Shown: positions 34,151 to 44,017, counted from the first letter of the stretch. The stretch: 64,000 bases of DNA from Aeromonas sp. FDAARGOS 1405 (GCF_019048265.1 NZ_CP077311.1:594001-658000), one strand, 5' to 3'. Translations and numbers: made by a program. Notes: generated from the sequence alone by a model not told the origin.

Positions 34151-36187
34151 ATGTTCCAAGACAATCCGCTGCTGGCCCAGCTCAAGCAACAAATCCGCGA
34201 AAACATCCCGAAGAAAGAGGGTGTGATCCGCGCCTCGGACCGGGGCTTCGGCTTTCTGGAAGTCGATGAGAAGACCAGCTATTTCGTGCCGCCTCCCTAC
34301 ATGAAGAAGGTGATGCACGGTGACCGGGTGACCGCCCTGATCCGCACCGAAAAAGAGAAGGAAGTGGCCGAGCCGGATACCCTGCTGGAGCAGTCCGTCA
34401 CCCGCTTCGTGGCCCGGGTCAAGATGTTCCGTGACCGCCTCAACGTGGTTGCCGACCATCCGCTGATCAAGGATGCCATCAAGGCCCGCGTCAAGAAGGG
34501 TCTGGATGAGAAAGAGTTCAAGGAAGGTGACTGGGTGGTGGCGACCCTCAAGCGCCATGCGCTGGTCGACGGCAACTTCTCTGCCGAGATTATCCAGAAG
34601 ATCGCCGCCCAAGAAGATCACAATGTGCCCTGGTGGGTGGTGCTGGCGCGCCACAATCTGGCCCAGGTCGAGCCGGCTGACTTGCCGGAGTGGAAGGTGA
34701 TCGAAGAGGAAGAGCTGCCCCGTCGCGATCTGACCGCAGTCCCCTTCTTCACCATCGACGGTGCCAAGACCAAGGATATGGACGATGCGCTGGCCATCAC
34801 CAAGCTGGACAACGGCTGGGAGCTGCTGGTCGCCATCGCTGACCCGACCGCCTATGTGGCCGAAGGGAGCGAGCTGGACAAAGAGGCCGCCCAGCGCGCC
34901 TTTACCGTCTACATGCCGGGCCGCAACGTGCCGATGATCCCGCGCACCCTCTCCGACGAGCTCTGCTCCCTGAAAGAGGGCGAGGAGCGCAACACCCTGT
35001 GCGCCCGTCTGCTGATCGCCGAAGATGGTCTGCTGCTGGAGGAGACCGAGTTCTTCGCCGCCCGCATCTGCTCCCACGCCCGTCTCAACTATGACGACGT
35101 CTCCGACTGGGCTGAGCATGGCAAAGAGCTGGCTATCGACGCAGGTGTGCTGGCCCAGCTGCCGATGATGAAGGCAATGACCGAGGCGCGCATCAAGTGG
35201 CGCACCGAGCATGCACTGGTATTCCCGGATCGTCCCGACTACGACTTCGAGCTGGGCGAGAATGGCGAAGTGCTGGCCATCCACGTCGAGCCACGCCGCA
35301 TCGCCAACCGCATGGTGGAAGAGTCGATGATCGCCGCCAACATCTGCGCCGGTCGCGTACTGGGCAAGAGCGTCGGCTACGGCATCTTCAACGTCCACAC
35401 AGGCTTTGACGAAGAGTCCCTCGACGGCGCCATCGACCTGCTGAAAAGCGCCGAGGCCCCGTTCGAACGTGACGAGATCGCCAGCCTCTCCGGCTTCTGC
35501 GCCCTGCGCCGCTGGATCGACAACCTCGATACCCGCTGGCTGGATGGCAAGATCCGCCGCTTCCAGAGCTATGCACTGATGTCCTCCGAGCCGGGCGCAC
35601 ATTACGGCCTGGGTCTGGATGCCTACGCCACCTGGACCTCACCTATTCGAAAATACGGCGATATGGTCAACCATCGTCTGCTCAAAGCGGTCATCGCGGG
35701 CAAAACCCCGGGCGAGCGCCCGAGCACCGAGCTCACCGAGCACCTGACCGCCTGCCGCCGCCTGCACCGCATGGTGGAGCGCGACATCGGCGACTGGCTC
35801 TATGTCCGCTACCTCAAGGCCGATGCTGGCACCGACAAGGTGTTCAACGCCGAGATCATCGACGTGATGCGTGCTGGCCTCAAGCTGCGTCTGCAGGAGA
35901 ACGGCGCCGTGGTCTTCATGCCTGCCCGTCATATCCTCGACAACAAGGATCGGCTGGAGTGCAACTGGGACAACGGTCGCGTCTATCTGGACAAGACCGA
36001 GGTGGTCTACGAGCTCGGTCAGATCATTGAGGTCAAGCTGACAGAAGCGGTGGAAGAGACCCGCTCCCTCATTGCCAAGCCGGCGGTGGAGCTGGTGCCG
36101 GGTCCGGCACCGGAAGCCCCGTTGGCAGAGAGCACGTCAGCCGATAGCAGTGAAACGCCAGCGCAGCCAGCCTCCCAGGCTGAGTAA
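34151..36187 (+). CDS. rnb: exoribonuclease II (RNase II)
   Basis: 678 residues from the ATG at 34151, giving the canonical N-terminus MFQDNPLLAQLKQQI. Two cold-shock domains, the RNB catalytic domain (DGAKTKDMDDALAI with the metal-binding Asps, about residues 201-214) and an S1 domain follow. It degrades mRNA 3' to 5'. The last 30 residues (PGPAPEAPLAESTSADSSET) form an Ala/Pro/Ser-rich tail not found in E. coli. Ends at a strong terminator. Confidence 0.96.
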   Translation: MFQDNPLLAQLKQQIRENIPKKEGVIRASDRGFGFLEVDEKTSYFVPPPYMKKVMHGDRVTALIRTEKEKEVAEPDTLLEQSVTRFVARVKMFRDRLNVVADHPLIKDAIKARVKKGLDEKEFKEGDWVVATLKRHALVDGNFSAEIIQKIAAQEDHNVPWWVVLARHNLAQVEPADLPEWKVIEEEELPRRDLTAVPFFTIDGAKTKDMDDALAITKLDNGWELLVAIADPTAYVAEGSELDKEAAQRAFTVYMPGRNVPMIPRTLSDELCSLKEGEERNTLCARLLIAEDGLLLEETEFFAARICSHARLNYDDVSDWAEHGKELAIDAGVLAQLPMMKAMTEARIKWRTEHALVFPDRPDYDFELGENGEVLAIHVEPRRIANRMVEESMIAANICAGRVLGKSVGYGIFNVHTGFDEESLDGAIDLLKSAEAPFERDEIASLSGFCALRRWIDNLDTRWLDGKIRRFQSYALMSSEPGAHYGLGLDAYATWTSPIRKYGDMVNHRLLKAVIAGKTPGERPSTELTEHLTACRRLHRMVERDIGDWLYVRYLKADAGTDKVFNAEIIDVMRAGLKLRLQENGAVVFMPARHILDNKDRLECNWDNGRVYLDKTEVVYELGQIIEVKLTEAVEETRSLIAKPAVELVPGPAPEAPLAESTSADSSETPAQPASQAE

Positions 36188-36213
36188 GCCACGCAGAGTC
36201 ATCGAATCTGCCC

Positions 36214-36243
36214 GAGAGCCCGCCATCGTGCGGGCTCTTTTTT
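36214..36243 (+). terminator. intrinsic terminator after rnb
   Basis: GAGAGCCCGC / GCGGGCTCTT stem with a TTTTTT tail. Confidence 0.9.
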
Positions 36244-36440
36244 GCTCCACATCTGCCATGCACGCTGCTACAGGTGGCGCAACTACGCACAGTTTTCGCC
36301 ATAATTGGCAATAAAAGCAGTGAATGTTTCCACACATAACCTGGAATGCAACCAATATGTGCGACACATCTCCTTTCTGACATATTAATCAAAGAGAAAT
36401 ATGTTTATACTCGCTTGGGTACAATCCAAGGGATACTGGT

Positions 36441-38081
36441 ATGCAGGAATGGGACCCGGAACACTTCACCAACTTCGCTCAGTTATGCGAAGTGAGCCTC
36501 GCCACCATCCGTGAAAAGACCGATGCAGAACGCCTTTACCTCTGGCTGAGAGCTCCTGAAGCACAGCTCTACAGTTTTCAGCTGGATCAGGGCGTGATCG
36601 AACTGGATCTAGCCCAGCTAGAACAGCTAACACTACCCCACCACCTGATCGACAAGGCAATGGACAAGGGACAACTGGTGATCGAGCAGCTCCAGCCACC
36701 GCCAGATCCTGGCGAAAATGTGGAGCCCGCCCAGCCACAGCTACGCGCCTGTTTCCCTCTCAAACGTCACATGAAACTGGAAGGGGTCATCTATCTGGAG
36801 ACCCGCCGCCGCATAGACCGCCTCTCCTCCCACCAGCGCCAGGGCATCCAGCTCCTTATTCACTATCTGACTGCCGAGCTCAGCAATCACCTGCTCTCCA
36901 GCCAGGTCAATCAGGAGCGGGACCAGCGGCTCCATACCCAGACCGATCTGGTACAGAGTCAGGCACTGCAGGGCTCCTTCCTCACCATGTTGCAGGCGCT
37001 GCACATGGTCAGCGTCACCCTCTCCCGCTGTCGCAGCGAGAACGATCTGCTGCGGGACGCCGTGCTGCTGGCCCGCAAGGAGCTGCAGTTCGATCGGGTC
37101 GCCATCTTCCTGATCGAACCCGATGGCAAAACCATGCGCGGCACCTGGGGCACCAGTGAAGAGGGAGAGCTGGTAGACGAACACGACTTTGTCAGTCCTA
37201 TCCCGGATCACCCCACGGTGCAGGAGGCGCTCAAGCGCAAGGATTACGTGCTGGTGCTGGAAGATACCCCTCTCTACTACGAGAAACAGCAGGTGGGACA
37301 GGGCTGGAACGCCATGGTATCGCTCTGGGATGGCGCCATCCCCATCGGCTGGATCGCCGCCGACAACCTGCTGTGGCACCGCCCGCTCAAAGCCTATCAG
37401 AGCGAGATCTTCAAACAGTACGCCGCCATCCTGTCACAGTTGTTGATCCGCCAGCGCACTCAGGAGCAGCTGGAGCAGCTCAACCGCCAGCTGGAAGCCC
37501 GGGTCGCCGAACGCACGATACAACTGGCCGAAACCAATAGGGCGCTGGAAGAGGCCAATCACCGCCTCTCCCTGCTCTCGCTGGAAGATCCTCTGACTGG
37601 TATCGCCAACCGGCGCCAGTGGGACATCACCATGCAACGGGAGTGGGAGTGGGCACGGCGCACCCAGAATCCGCTGGCGGTATTGATGATCGATGTCGAC
37701 GACTTCAAGGCCTATAACGATCACTTCGGTCATACCAAGGGGGATGAGTGCCTGCAGCAGGTAGCCCGCGTACTGCGGGAGGCCGAGCGACGCTCTACCA
37801 ATCTGGTGGCTCGTTATGGCGGAGAAGAGTTCGTCATCCTGCTTTGCGCCCCACAACCCGGTGAAGCCGAGCAACTGGCCGAGAGGATCCATGCCGGACT
37901 GGCGCAATTAAAACTGCCCCATCCCGCCTCGCGGGTTGCTGATTTCATTACGGTTAGCATAGGCTTTAGCTATCTGGTCCCCTCCCTGGACGAGGCGTGG
38001 CAGAGTCTGACCGAACAGGCCGATCAGGCGCTCTACCACGCCAAGTCTCAAGGACGGGCACGCACTCTGGCCTATCGGTGA
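36441..38081 (+). CDS. GAF-GGDEF diguanylate cyclase
   Basis: 546 residues: an N-terminal region (to about 160) with GAF-like features, a second GAF domain (about 185-335, DLLRDAVLLARKELQFDRVA and AMVSLWDGAIPIGWIAADNL), a coiled linker, and a C-terminal GGDEF domain (about 375-545) with EDPLTGIANRRQWD and the active site RYGGEEFVILL. The inhibitory site five residues before GGEEF reads RSTN instead of RxxD, so product inhibition may be weak. It would make c-di-GMP in response to a cytosolic signal. It is followed after 4 bp by the HDOD gene, so they are co-transcribed. Confidence 0.9.
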   Translation: MQEWDPEHFTNFAQLCEVSLATIREKTDAERLYLWLRAPEAQLYSFQLDQGVIELDLAQLEQLTLPHHLIDKAMDKGQLVIEQLQPPPDPGENVEPAQPQLRACFPLKRHMKLEGVIYLETRRRIDRLSSHQRQGIQLLIHYLTAELSNHLLSSQVNQERDQRLHTQTDLVQSQALQGSFLTMLQALHMVSVTLSRCRSENDLLRDAVLLARKELQFDRVAIFLIEPDGKTMRGTWGTSEEGELVDEHDFVSPIPDHPTVQEALKRKDYVLVLEDTPLYYEKQQVGQGWNAMVSLWDGAIPIGWIAADNLLWHRPLKAYQSEIFKQYAAILSQLLIRQRTQEQLEQLNRQLEARVAERTIQLAETNRALEEANHRLSLLSLEDPLTGIANRRQWDITMQREWEWARRTQNPLAVLMIDVDDFKAYNDHFGHTKGDECLQQVARVLREAERRSTNLVARYGGEEFVILLCAPQPGEAEQLAERIHAGLAQLKLPHPASRVADFITVSIGFSYLVPSLDEAWQSLTEQADQALYHAKSQGRARTLAYR

Positions 38082-38085
38082 TCCC

Positions 38086-39189
38086 ATGCTGTTGCGTCGT
38101 TATCCCATTTTCAATCGCCGCCTGGCCCTGGTGGCCTACGGTATCGATTATCTGCTTGGCTCACCGGACGAGTGGCCCTCACTGGCACAGCATTGCCGCC
38201 TGCTGGCACAAGGGCGCCAATATCTGGTGCCTTTCACCCACGAGCAGCTCGATGAACAGCGCCCCCTGCTGTTTGATCAGGATGCGATCCCGCTGGTAGA
38301 GGCTTCCAGCGAACGGCTGCCCGCCTCCTTTCCGGTGTTGGAACAATGGCGAGACAGTCGACGCCGGCTTGCTGTACATGGGGTCAGTCGTGAGCCACGC
38401 TGGCTCGGTGCCAGCCGTCTGCTGGTATTCTGGATGGGGGAAGAGGGGATCTGCCAGCCCACCGAACACAAGCGGATGGCCCTCGATATCGAAACCTGGG
38501 AAGATTTTCTCCCGCTGCGAGAGGCCGGAGTCGACTTCTTTGCCGGTGGTTTTCTCGCCCGCCCCGAGCTGGTCAATCAACGTGCCACCCAGCCCGACAT
38601 GGCACTTGTGCAGCAGATCCTTCAACTTATCTGCCACGAGGAGTTCTCCTTTGCCCAGGTGGCTCGCCTGCTGGAGCAGGATGCCTTGCTCCCGGGCCAG
38701 CTACTCACCTATGTCAACGCGCCCGGCTTCGATCATGCAGCCCCTATCACCTCGGTTTCCCGCGCCCTCTCCTATCTGGGAGAGCAGGAGATCCGCAAGT
38801 TTGTGCTGATCAACGGCCTGGCCCGGGTGAGCCAGCATATGCCGGAGGCCTCTACCCGAATGGCCATCGCTCGCGGCCGCTTCTGCGAACTTATCGCCCT
38901 CACCGCCCTCGACAAACGCGAAGCAAGCTGGGCTTTTCTGGTAGGGCTGGTACTCGATGGTTCCCTGCTATCAGAGTCGCTGAAGGCCCACCTGCCCAAC
39001 AACGTAAAGCGAGCCATCGAGCGGCACGAAGGGCCGCTGTTCCACCTGTTCCAGCTGGTCAGGACCTATGAACAGGGCAACTGGGCTCTGCTGGAGCAGC
39101 TGGCACCGAAATACCAGCTCGACCCGACCAGGCTCACCCCCGTCTATTTTCAGGCGCAAATGTGGGGGCAAGCGTTTCTCACCAGCTAG
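38086..39189 (+). CDS. HDOD-domain protein with degenerate EAL-like N-terminus (YuxH family)
   Basis: 367 residues. The N-terminal 170 lack a visible EAL motif but have the layout of degenerate EAL barrels in YuxH proteins (LALDIETWEDFLPLREAGV-type helix and FFAGGFLARPELV, the latter a typical junction). Residues about 185-360 form an HDOD domain (LVQQILQLICHEEFSFAQVA, then PITSVSRALSYLGEQEIRKF). Such proteins act as scaffolds or c-di-GMP-linked signalling adaptors. Directly downstream of the GGDEF gene (4-bp gap). Confidence 0.8.
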   Translation: MLLRRYPIFNRRLALVAYGIDYLLGSPDEWPSLAQHCRLLAQGRQYLVPFTHEQLDEQRPLLFDQDAIPLVEASSERLPASFPVLEQWRDSRRRLAVHGVSREPRWLGASRLLVFWMGEEGICQPTEHKRMALDIETWEDFLPLREAGVDFFAGGFLARPELVNQRATQPDMALVQQILQLICHEEFSFAQVARLLEQDALLPGQLLTYVNAPGFDHAAPITSVSRALSYLGEQEIRKFVLINGLARVSQHMPEASTRMAIARGRFCELIALTALDKREASWAFLVGLVLDGSLLSESLKAHLPNNVKRAIERHEGPLFHLFQLVRTYEQGNWALLEQLAPKYQLDPTRLTPVYFQAQMWGQAFLTS

Positions 39190-39254
39190 GTGATGGCAGG
39201 CCGGGGAGGCTCTGGCTAGAATGGGCTCCCTTTTTTCAGAGACTGACCCGCACC

Positions 39255-39845
39255 ATGACACTTTCCGGATTCCAAGGCCTGATCTTTGACCTGGATGGCA
39301 CCCTGGTCGACTCCATGCCGCTGCATCTCGCCGCCTGGGAACACACCGCCTGTGAATTTGGTTTTCGCTTCGATGCCGACTGGTTCTATGAACTGGGCGG
39401 TATGCCGAGCCGCAAGATCGCCCTGCTGGTGACACAGGAGCAGCAGATCCCCCTCGACCCGCTCGAAGTGACCCGCTGCAAGACTGCCCACTATGTGGCC
39501 AACCTGCACAAGGCGACCGTGTTTCCCGCCATGCAGACACTGGTCGAACGCTATCAAGGTGTCATTCCGATGGGGATCGGTACAGGTTCTCCTCGCATCA
39601 ACGCCGAAGCGGTGCTGCGCAATACCGGGCTGGATCGCTACTTTAAGGTGGTGGTCACGGCCGACGATGTTGAGCAGCACAAACCCAATCCCGATACCTT
39701 CCTGCTGGTTGCCAGCAAGCTGGGGGTCAAGCCGTCAGGCTGTCTGGTGTTTGAAGATACCGGTATCGGTGTACAGGCTGGAGAAGCGGCGGGTATGCAG
39801 ACCTGCATGGTCAAAGCAGGTAAACCGATCGGCATAGCGATGTAG
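39255..39845 (+). CDS. HAD-IA sugar-phosphate phosphatase (YqaB-like)
   Basis: 196 residues from the ATG at 39255. Motif I LIFDLDGTLVDSMPLH (Asp nucleophile near residue 12), motif III KPNPD, and motif IV FEDTGIGVQAGEAAGM. The pattern matches YqaB, a fructose-1-phosphate phosphatase; beta-phosphoglucomutase is less likely. A longer start at 39162 would overlap the HDOD gene and is rejected. Confidence 0.88.
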   Translation: MTLSGFQGLIFDLDGTLVDSMPLHLAAWEHTACEFGFRFDADWFYELGGMPSRKIALLVTQEQQIPLDPLEVTRCKTAHYVANLHKATVFPAMQTLVERYQGVIPMGIGTGSPRINAEAVLRNTGLDRYFKVVVTADDVEQHKPNPDTFLLVASKLGVKPSGCLVFEDTGIGVQAGEAAGMQTCMVKAGKPIGIAM

Positions 39846-39975
39846 TGCAGAAGAATATCGCCCAACAAGGGGCGATAACCGGAGCTGGATCTTATACGGG
39901 ACAGGGTTGAGAATGAGAGCCAGCTCCGTCAGTCGCTGACGCAGGGCGCGTCAACGGGGCGTGCGGGGCAGACGA

Positions 39976-40335
39976 TTACTCGTTGTTGCCGCCGCCCTGA
40001 TTGTCGTCATAACGACCCGGCGCACCGTGGGGGCGCGGCGCCATGGAGACACGCGGCTTGCGAGCACGCTGGATGTTCACCTGCGGACGGCCGGTGTGCA
40101 TGGCGATGGTGGAGATCTTGGCCTTGTAGACCAGCTGCTGGTTACCATGAGCATCGGTCAGCAGCACGCTGTACTGGTCGAACCCGCTGATGGTGCCTTC
40201 CAGCTTGATGCCGCTCACCAGAAAAATAGCGACCTGACTGCGGTTCTTGCGCAACCAGTTGAGGGCAGAATCTTGCCCGTTCCCGAGGGAGAAGGCTTGC
40301 TCAATCGTGGAGTAGCTGGGGGATTCAGTTGTCAT
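39976..40335 (-). CDS. divergent Hfq-like RNA-binding Sm protein
   Basis: 119 residues. Residues 21-76 align with Hfq: QDSALNWLRKNR (proximal Q/D and rim R-K..R kept), Sm1 VAIFLVSGIKLEGTISGFDQ, and Sm2 LVYKAKISTI, where Hfq has YKHAIST. The U-pocket His is therefore replaced (YKH to YKA). The N-terminal extension of about 13 residues and an Arg/Gly/Asn-rich tail (PRVSMAPRPHGAPGRYDDNQ) are unusual. It is not at the usual miaA-hfq-hflX locus, so it is probably a second Hfq paralog. Divergent from pqiA. Confidence 0.85.
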   Translation of the reverse strand: MTTESPSYSTIEQAFSLGNGQDSALNWLRKNRSQVAIFLVSGIKLEGTISGFDQYSVLLTDAHGNQQLVYKAKISTIAMHTGRPQVNIQRARKPRVSMAPRPHGAPGRYDDNQGGGNNE

Positions 40336-40512
40336 AAATTATTGTCCCGCGGAAAAAAAAGTGGCGTTTGATTGTGCTAAATGGGCACTGGCTTGTCAAA
40401 GTCATTCTCACTCCCGCCAGCAATAGCGGCCTCCGGGGGCTGGTCGCTGACCAGCACAACTGCGATAATCGCCAGCTCTGGCTCTACCACGGGCCTTATC
40501 TGGGGTTTTATC

Positions 40513-41784
40513 TTGCATCCGGTTTCACACCAACACCACACCACCTATGTCCATGATGCCACTGCCTGCGAAGAGTGTGACCTGCTGATACCGGCCACAC
40601 CGCTCGAGGTGGGACAGGCCAGCTGCTGCCCCCGTTGCGGACACACCCTGAGTCGCCACCTGCCACAGCAGGAGTTGCGGCCGATCTCCTACGGGTTCGC
40701 GGCACTTATCATGTTCGTGCTCGCCAATGCCTTTACCTTTATGTCCTTCTCGGCCAAAGGGGTGGGCCAGGAGATGACCTTTTTGCAGAGCATCACCACC
40801 CTGGTGGATGAGGGCTATCTGTTTCTCGGCGCGGTACTGAGCCTGACCCTGATCGGCCTGCCACTGGTTTATATGGGCTCCATCATGCTGGTGCTGTGGC
40901 GGATCGATAAAGATCTGCACAGCAATGCCCTGCGCTCCCTCGGCCGTCTACTCTGCCGGATCAAACCCTGGCTGATGGTGGATGTCTTTCTGGTGGGGGT
41001 GCTCATCTCGCTGGTCAAGCTGATGGGGATGGCCGACATCAAGATGGGGCTGTCATTCTGGGCTTTCGTCGGCTACACGGTGCTGCTCATCAAGATGATC
41101 TCCTCGCTGGATCAGATGTGGCTGTGGCAGCGGCTGTTCGGCCCGACCGAGGCGCGGGAGATCGACCCGGAAGCGGGCGCGCTGGAATCAGGTCTGGTGG
41201 GCTGCCATATCTGTGGCGCCCTGAGCGAGGTGGGCTGCCATAGCTGCTCCCGCTGCGGCGGCAAGCTGCATGCCCGCAAGCCGGGCGGCCTGAACCGTAC
41301 CTGGGCGCTGCTGTTTACCTCCGCCATTCTCTACATTCCGGCCAACGTCTATCCCATCATGGATACGGTGTTTCTCGGTGATGACAGCCCCTCCACCATC
41401 CTCGGCGGTGTGGTGCTGCTCTGGGCCATGGGCTCCTACCCCATAGCGGCGGTGATCTTTTTCGCCAGCGTGGTGGTGCCGCTGGTGAAAATACTGGCGC
41501 TATTCTGGCTTTGCTATATGGTGCAGCGCGGCAATGTCACCTCCCCCCTCGGCAAGCTAAAACTCTATCGCATGACCGAATTTGTCGGACGCTGGTCGAT
41601 GATCGACGTCTTCGTGGTGGCCATTCTGGCGGGCCTGATCCGGCTCGACAATCTGATGACCATCTATCCCGGCCCTGCGGCCGTCGCATTTGCAGGTGTG
41701 GTGCTGATCACCATGGTCGCCGCCATGAGTTTCGACTCCCGCCTGATCTGGGATTTACAACAAGGAGAACGCGAACGTGAGTGA
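40513..41784 (+). CDS. pqiA: PqiA/LetA-type inner-membrane protein
   Basis: 423 residues from the TTG at 40513. Two repeated modules each with a zinc ribbon (CEECDLLIPA and CCPRCGHTL; CHICGALSEVGC and CSRCGGKL) followed by four membrane helices, including FVGRWSMIDVFVVAILAGLI. PqiA works with the MCE proteins PqiB/PqiC in lipid transport across the periplasm. An ATG at 40381 would extend it by 44 residues of low-complexity sequence lying in the promoter region; the start is uncertain. Overlaps pqiB by 8 bases. Confidence 0.88.
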   Translation: MHPVSHQHHTTYVHDATACEECDLLIPATPLEVGQASCCPRCGHTLSRHLPQQELRPISYGFAALIMFVLANAFTFMSFSAKGVGQEMTFLQSITTLVDEGYLFLGAVLSLTLIGLPLVYMGSIMLVLWRIDKDLHSNALRSLGRLLCRIKPWLMVDVFLVGVLISLVKLMGMADIKMGLSFWAFVGYTVLLIKMISSLDQMWLWQRLFGPTEAREIDPEAGALESGLVGCHICGALSEVGCHSCSRCGGKLHARKPGGLNRTWALLFTSAILYIPANVYPIMDTVFLGDDSPSTILGGVVLLWAMGSYPIAAVIFFASVVVPLVKILALFWLCYMVQRGNVTSPLGKLKLYRMTEFVGRWSMIDVFVVAILAGLIRLDNLMTIYPGPAAVAFAGVVLITMVAAMSFDSRLIWDLQQGERERE

Positions 41785-43426
41785 GCGTAAAAAAAGGTGG
41801 AAACCGGGCTCTGACTTTCTGAGCTCTGCCGCCGCAATCTGGATGGTGCCCCTGCTGGCGCTGTTCATCGGTCTCTGGATGCTGTTCCAGCACTGGTACT
41901 CCCAGGGCCCCAGTTTCACCCTGACAGTCGCCACTGCCGAGGGCATAGTCGCTGGCAAGACGGTGATCCGTTCCCGCGAAGTGGACGTCGGCCGCATCGA
42001 GGCCGTCGAGCTGAGTGATGACTATAGCCATGCCGTGCTGAAAGGACGGCTGACCAATGCCGCCTCCGGCATGCTGCGCGGTGACAGCCAGTTCTGGGTG
42101 GTCAAGCCCAGAGTGGGCCGTGAAGGGGTATCGGGTCTGAGCACCCTGCTCTCCGGCGCCTATATCGAGCTCGCCCCCGGCAAGAAAGGTCGGGCACGGG
42201 ACGAATACGCCATGCTCGACAAACCGCCACTCGCCTCCCTCGATGCCAAGGGGCTGCGTCTCACCCTCAGCAGTCGCGACACCCGCGCGCTGGGGGAAGG
42301 CTCCCCCATCAACTATCAGGGCTTCACCATAGGTCAGGTGGAAGAGGCGAAGTTCCTGCCGGAAAAGAGCGAGATGCAGTATCAAATCTTCATCCACGCC
42401 CCCTATGACATTCTGGTGAGCAGCAACTCCCGCTTCTGGATGACCCCGGGCTTCGAAGTCTCCATGAGCAGCGAGGGGATGAAGGTGAAGATGGATTCGC
42501 TGGAGAGCCTGATCGATGGCGGCATCACCATGGGTCTGCCACCCGGCTGGGCGCCTGGCGAGCCGGTCAAACAGATGGAAGGGTTCACCCTGTTTCAGGA
42601 TGAGGCGAGCGTGCTGGCCGGTAGTCTGGATCAGTTCATCGACTACGTCTTCCTGTTCGATGACAACGTGGGTGGCCTGCACCCGGGCGCGGCGGTGCAG
42701 TATCGCGGCATTCGGGTCGGTACCGTCATCTCCGCCCCCTACCTCATCGAGGACAAGGGCGTGCAGATCTTCAAGAGCCGCCAGATCCCGGTGCTGGCTC
42801 GCATCGAGGTACAGCGCCTCTCCCACCGCTATGCCAAGGCGGAGAAGGATCAATGGCGCGCCCTGTTCGGCAAGCAGTTCAAGGAGGGGTTGCGTGCCAG
42901 CCTCAAGACCTCGAGCCTGCTGACCGGTGGCAAGATCATCGATCTCAACTTCTATCCGGACGCGCCACGTTTCGAGCAGGCCAAGCTGGCCGGTTATCAG
43001 GTCTTCCCCACCGTGCAGGGCGGGCTGGATCAGATCGAGCGCAAGGTGAACCTCATCCTCGACAAGTTTGTCGACATGGACATGGCGACCACCCTGACCA
43101 AGGTCAACGGGTCACTCACCACTCTGGATGGCACCCTGAAGAACATCAGTGCAGTCAGCGCCAACCTGAACAAGCTCACTGCCAAGGATTCCACCCAGCA
43201 GCTGCCGGCCTCGCTCAACGAGAGCCTCAAGCAGTTGCAGGAGACCTTGCAGGCCTATGATGCCCAGTCGCAGACCAATCAGGACCTGCGCCAGTCGGTG
43301 CAGACCCTCAATCAGTTGATGCGCGAACTGCAGCCGCTGGTGCACTCCCTCAATGAGCAGCCCAGCTCGCTGATCTTCGATCGCGCGCATCCATCGGACC
43401 CTGAGCCCAAGCGAGGCAAACAATGA
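41777..43426 (+). CDS. pqiB: PqiB, three-MCE-domain lipid-transport protein
   Basis: 549 residues from a GTG start. One N-terminal membrane anchor (FLSSAAAIWMVPLLALFIGL, about 14-33), then three MCE/MlaD domains (FTLTVATAEGIVAGKTVIRS; RLTLSSRDTRALGEGSPINY; VFLFDDNVGGLHPGAAVQYR) and a long C-terminal coiled region (residues about 440-540) that would form the needle. It makes a tunnel between membranes. Coupled to pqiA and pqiC by overlaps. Confidence 0.92.
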   Translation: MSERKKRWKPGSDFLSSAAAIWMVPLLALFIGLWMLFQHWYSQGPSFTLTVATAEGIVAGKTVIRSREVDVGRIEAVELSDDYSHAVLKGRLTNAASGMLRGDSQFWVVKPRVGREGVSGLSTLLSGAYIELAPGKKGRARDEYAMLDKPPLASLDAKGLRLTLSSRDTRALGEGSPINYQGFTIGQVEEAKFLPEKSEMQYQIFIHAPYDILVSSNSRFWMTPGFEVSMSSEGMKVKMDSLESLIDGGITMGLPPGWAPGEPVKQMEGFTLFQDEASVLAGSLDQFIDYVFLFDDNVGGLHPGAAVQYRGIRVGTVISAPYLIEDKGVQIFKSRQIPVLARIEVQRLSHRYAKAEKDQWRALFGKQFKEGLRASLKTSSLLTGGKIIDLNFYPDAPRFEQAKLAGYQVFPTVQGGLDQIERKVNLILDKFVDMDMATTLTKVNGSLTTLDGTLKNISAVSANLNKLTAKDSTQQLPASLNESLKQLQETLQAYDAQSQTNQDLRQSVQTLNQLMRELQPLVHSLNEQPSSLIFDRAHPSDPEPKRGKQ

Positions 43427-43992
43427 AAAAAGAGATCCTGACGCTGGCCCTGCTGGGCCTGCTGGCGGGTTGCAGCAGCCAGCCAAGCCTGCACTACTAT
43501 TCGCTCGATGCCGACAACCAGCAACCCGTGACGGCACCTGCCCAACCGCAGCACCAGCTGGTGCTGCGCCCGGTGGCGCTGGCCAGCCAGCTCGACCGGA
43601 TCAGTCTGGTCTATCAGCTGGAAGGGCAAGAGCTGCACTTCACCGAGTACCATCGCTGGGCCGGTGCGCTGGACGATCAGCTCAACCAGCTCACCCTCAA
43701 TGGCCTCTCCACCCGCCTGCCGGGCTGGGTGGTGCGGCAGGATGGCGCCCGCAAGGGGCCGGTGCTGACCATTCTGGTGGAGCGCTTTCAGGGCCGTCAT
43801 GACGGCAGCGCCGTGCTGAGCGGCCGCTGGCGCCTGCTGGCGGAAGATGGCACCGTGCTGCGCGATGCCCCCTTCCGTCAGGAGCGGATACTACCGGCCG
43901 ATGGCTACAACGCACTGGTGAACGAACTGGGTCAGGGCTGGCAACAGCTGCTCGACCAGATTGCCGCCGAGGTGCGCCAGAGCGCCCGCTAA
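43423..43992 (+). CDS. pqiC: PqiC, ABC-type transport auxiliary lipoprotein
   Basis: 189 residues with lipobox LLAGC (Cys17) and a DUF330/ABC_trans_aux domain (LHYYSLDADNQ, LASQLDRISLVYQLEGQEL). An outer-membrane lipoprotein that caps PqiB. Overlaps the pqiB stop by four bases (ATGA). The operon ends at the terminator at 44018. Confidence 0.9.
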   Translation: MKKEILTLALLGLLAGCSSQPSLHYYSLDADNQQPVTAPAQPQHQLVLRPVALASQLDRISLVYQLEGQELHFTEYHRWAGALDDQLNQLTLNGLSTRLPGWVVRQDGARKGPVLTILVERFQGRHDGSAVLSGRWRLLAEDGTVLRDAPFRQERILPADGYNALVNELGQGWQQLLDQIAAEVRQSAR

Positions 43993-44017
43993 TCGGCCAT
44001 CAGCCGATTGCAGAGAT

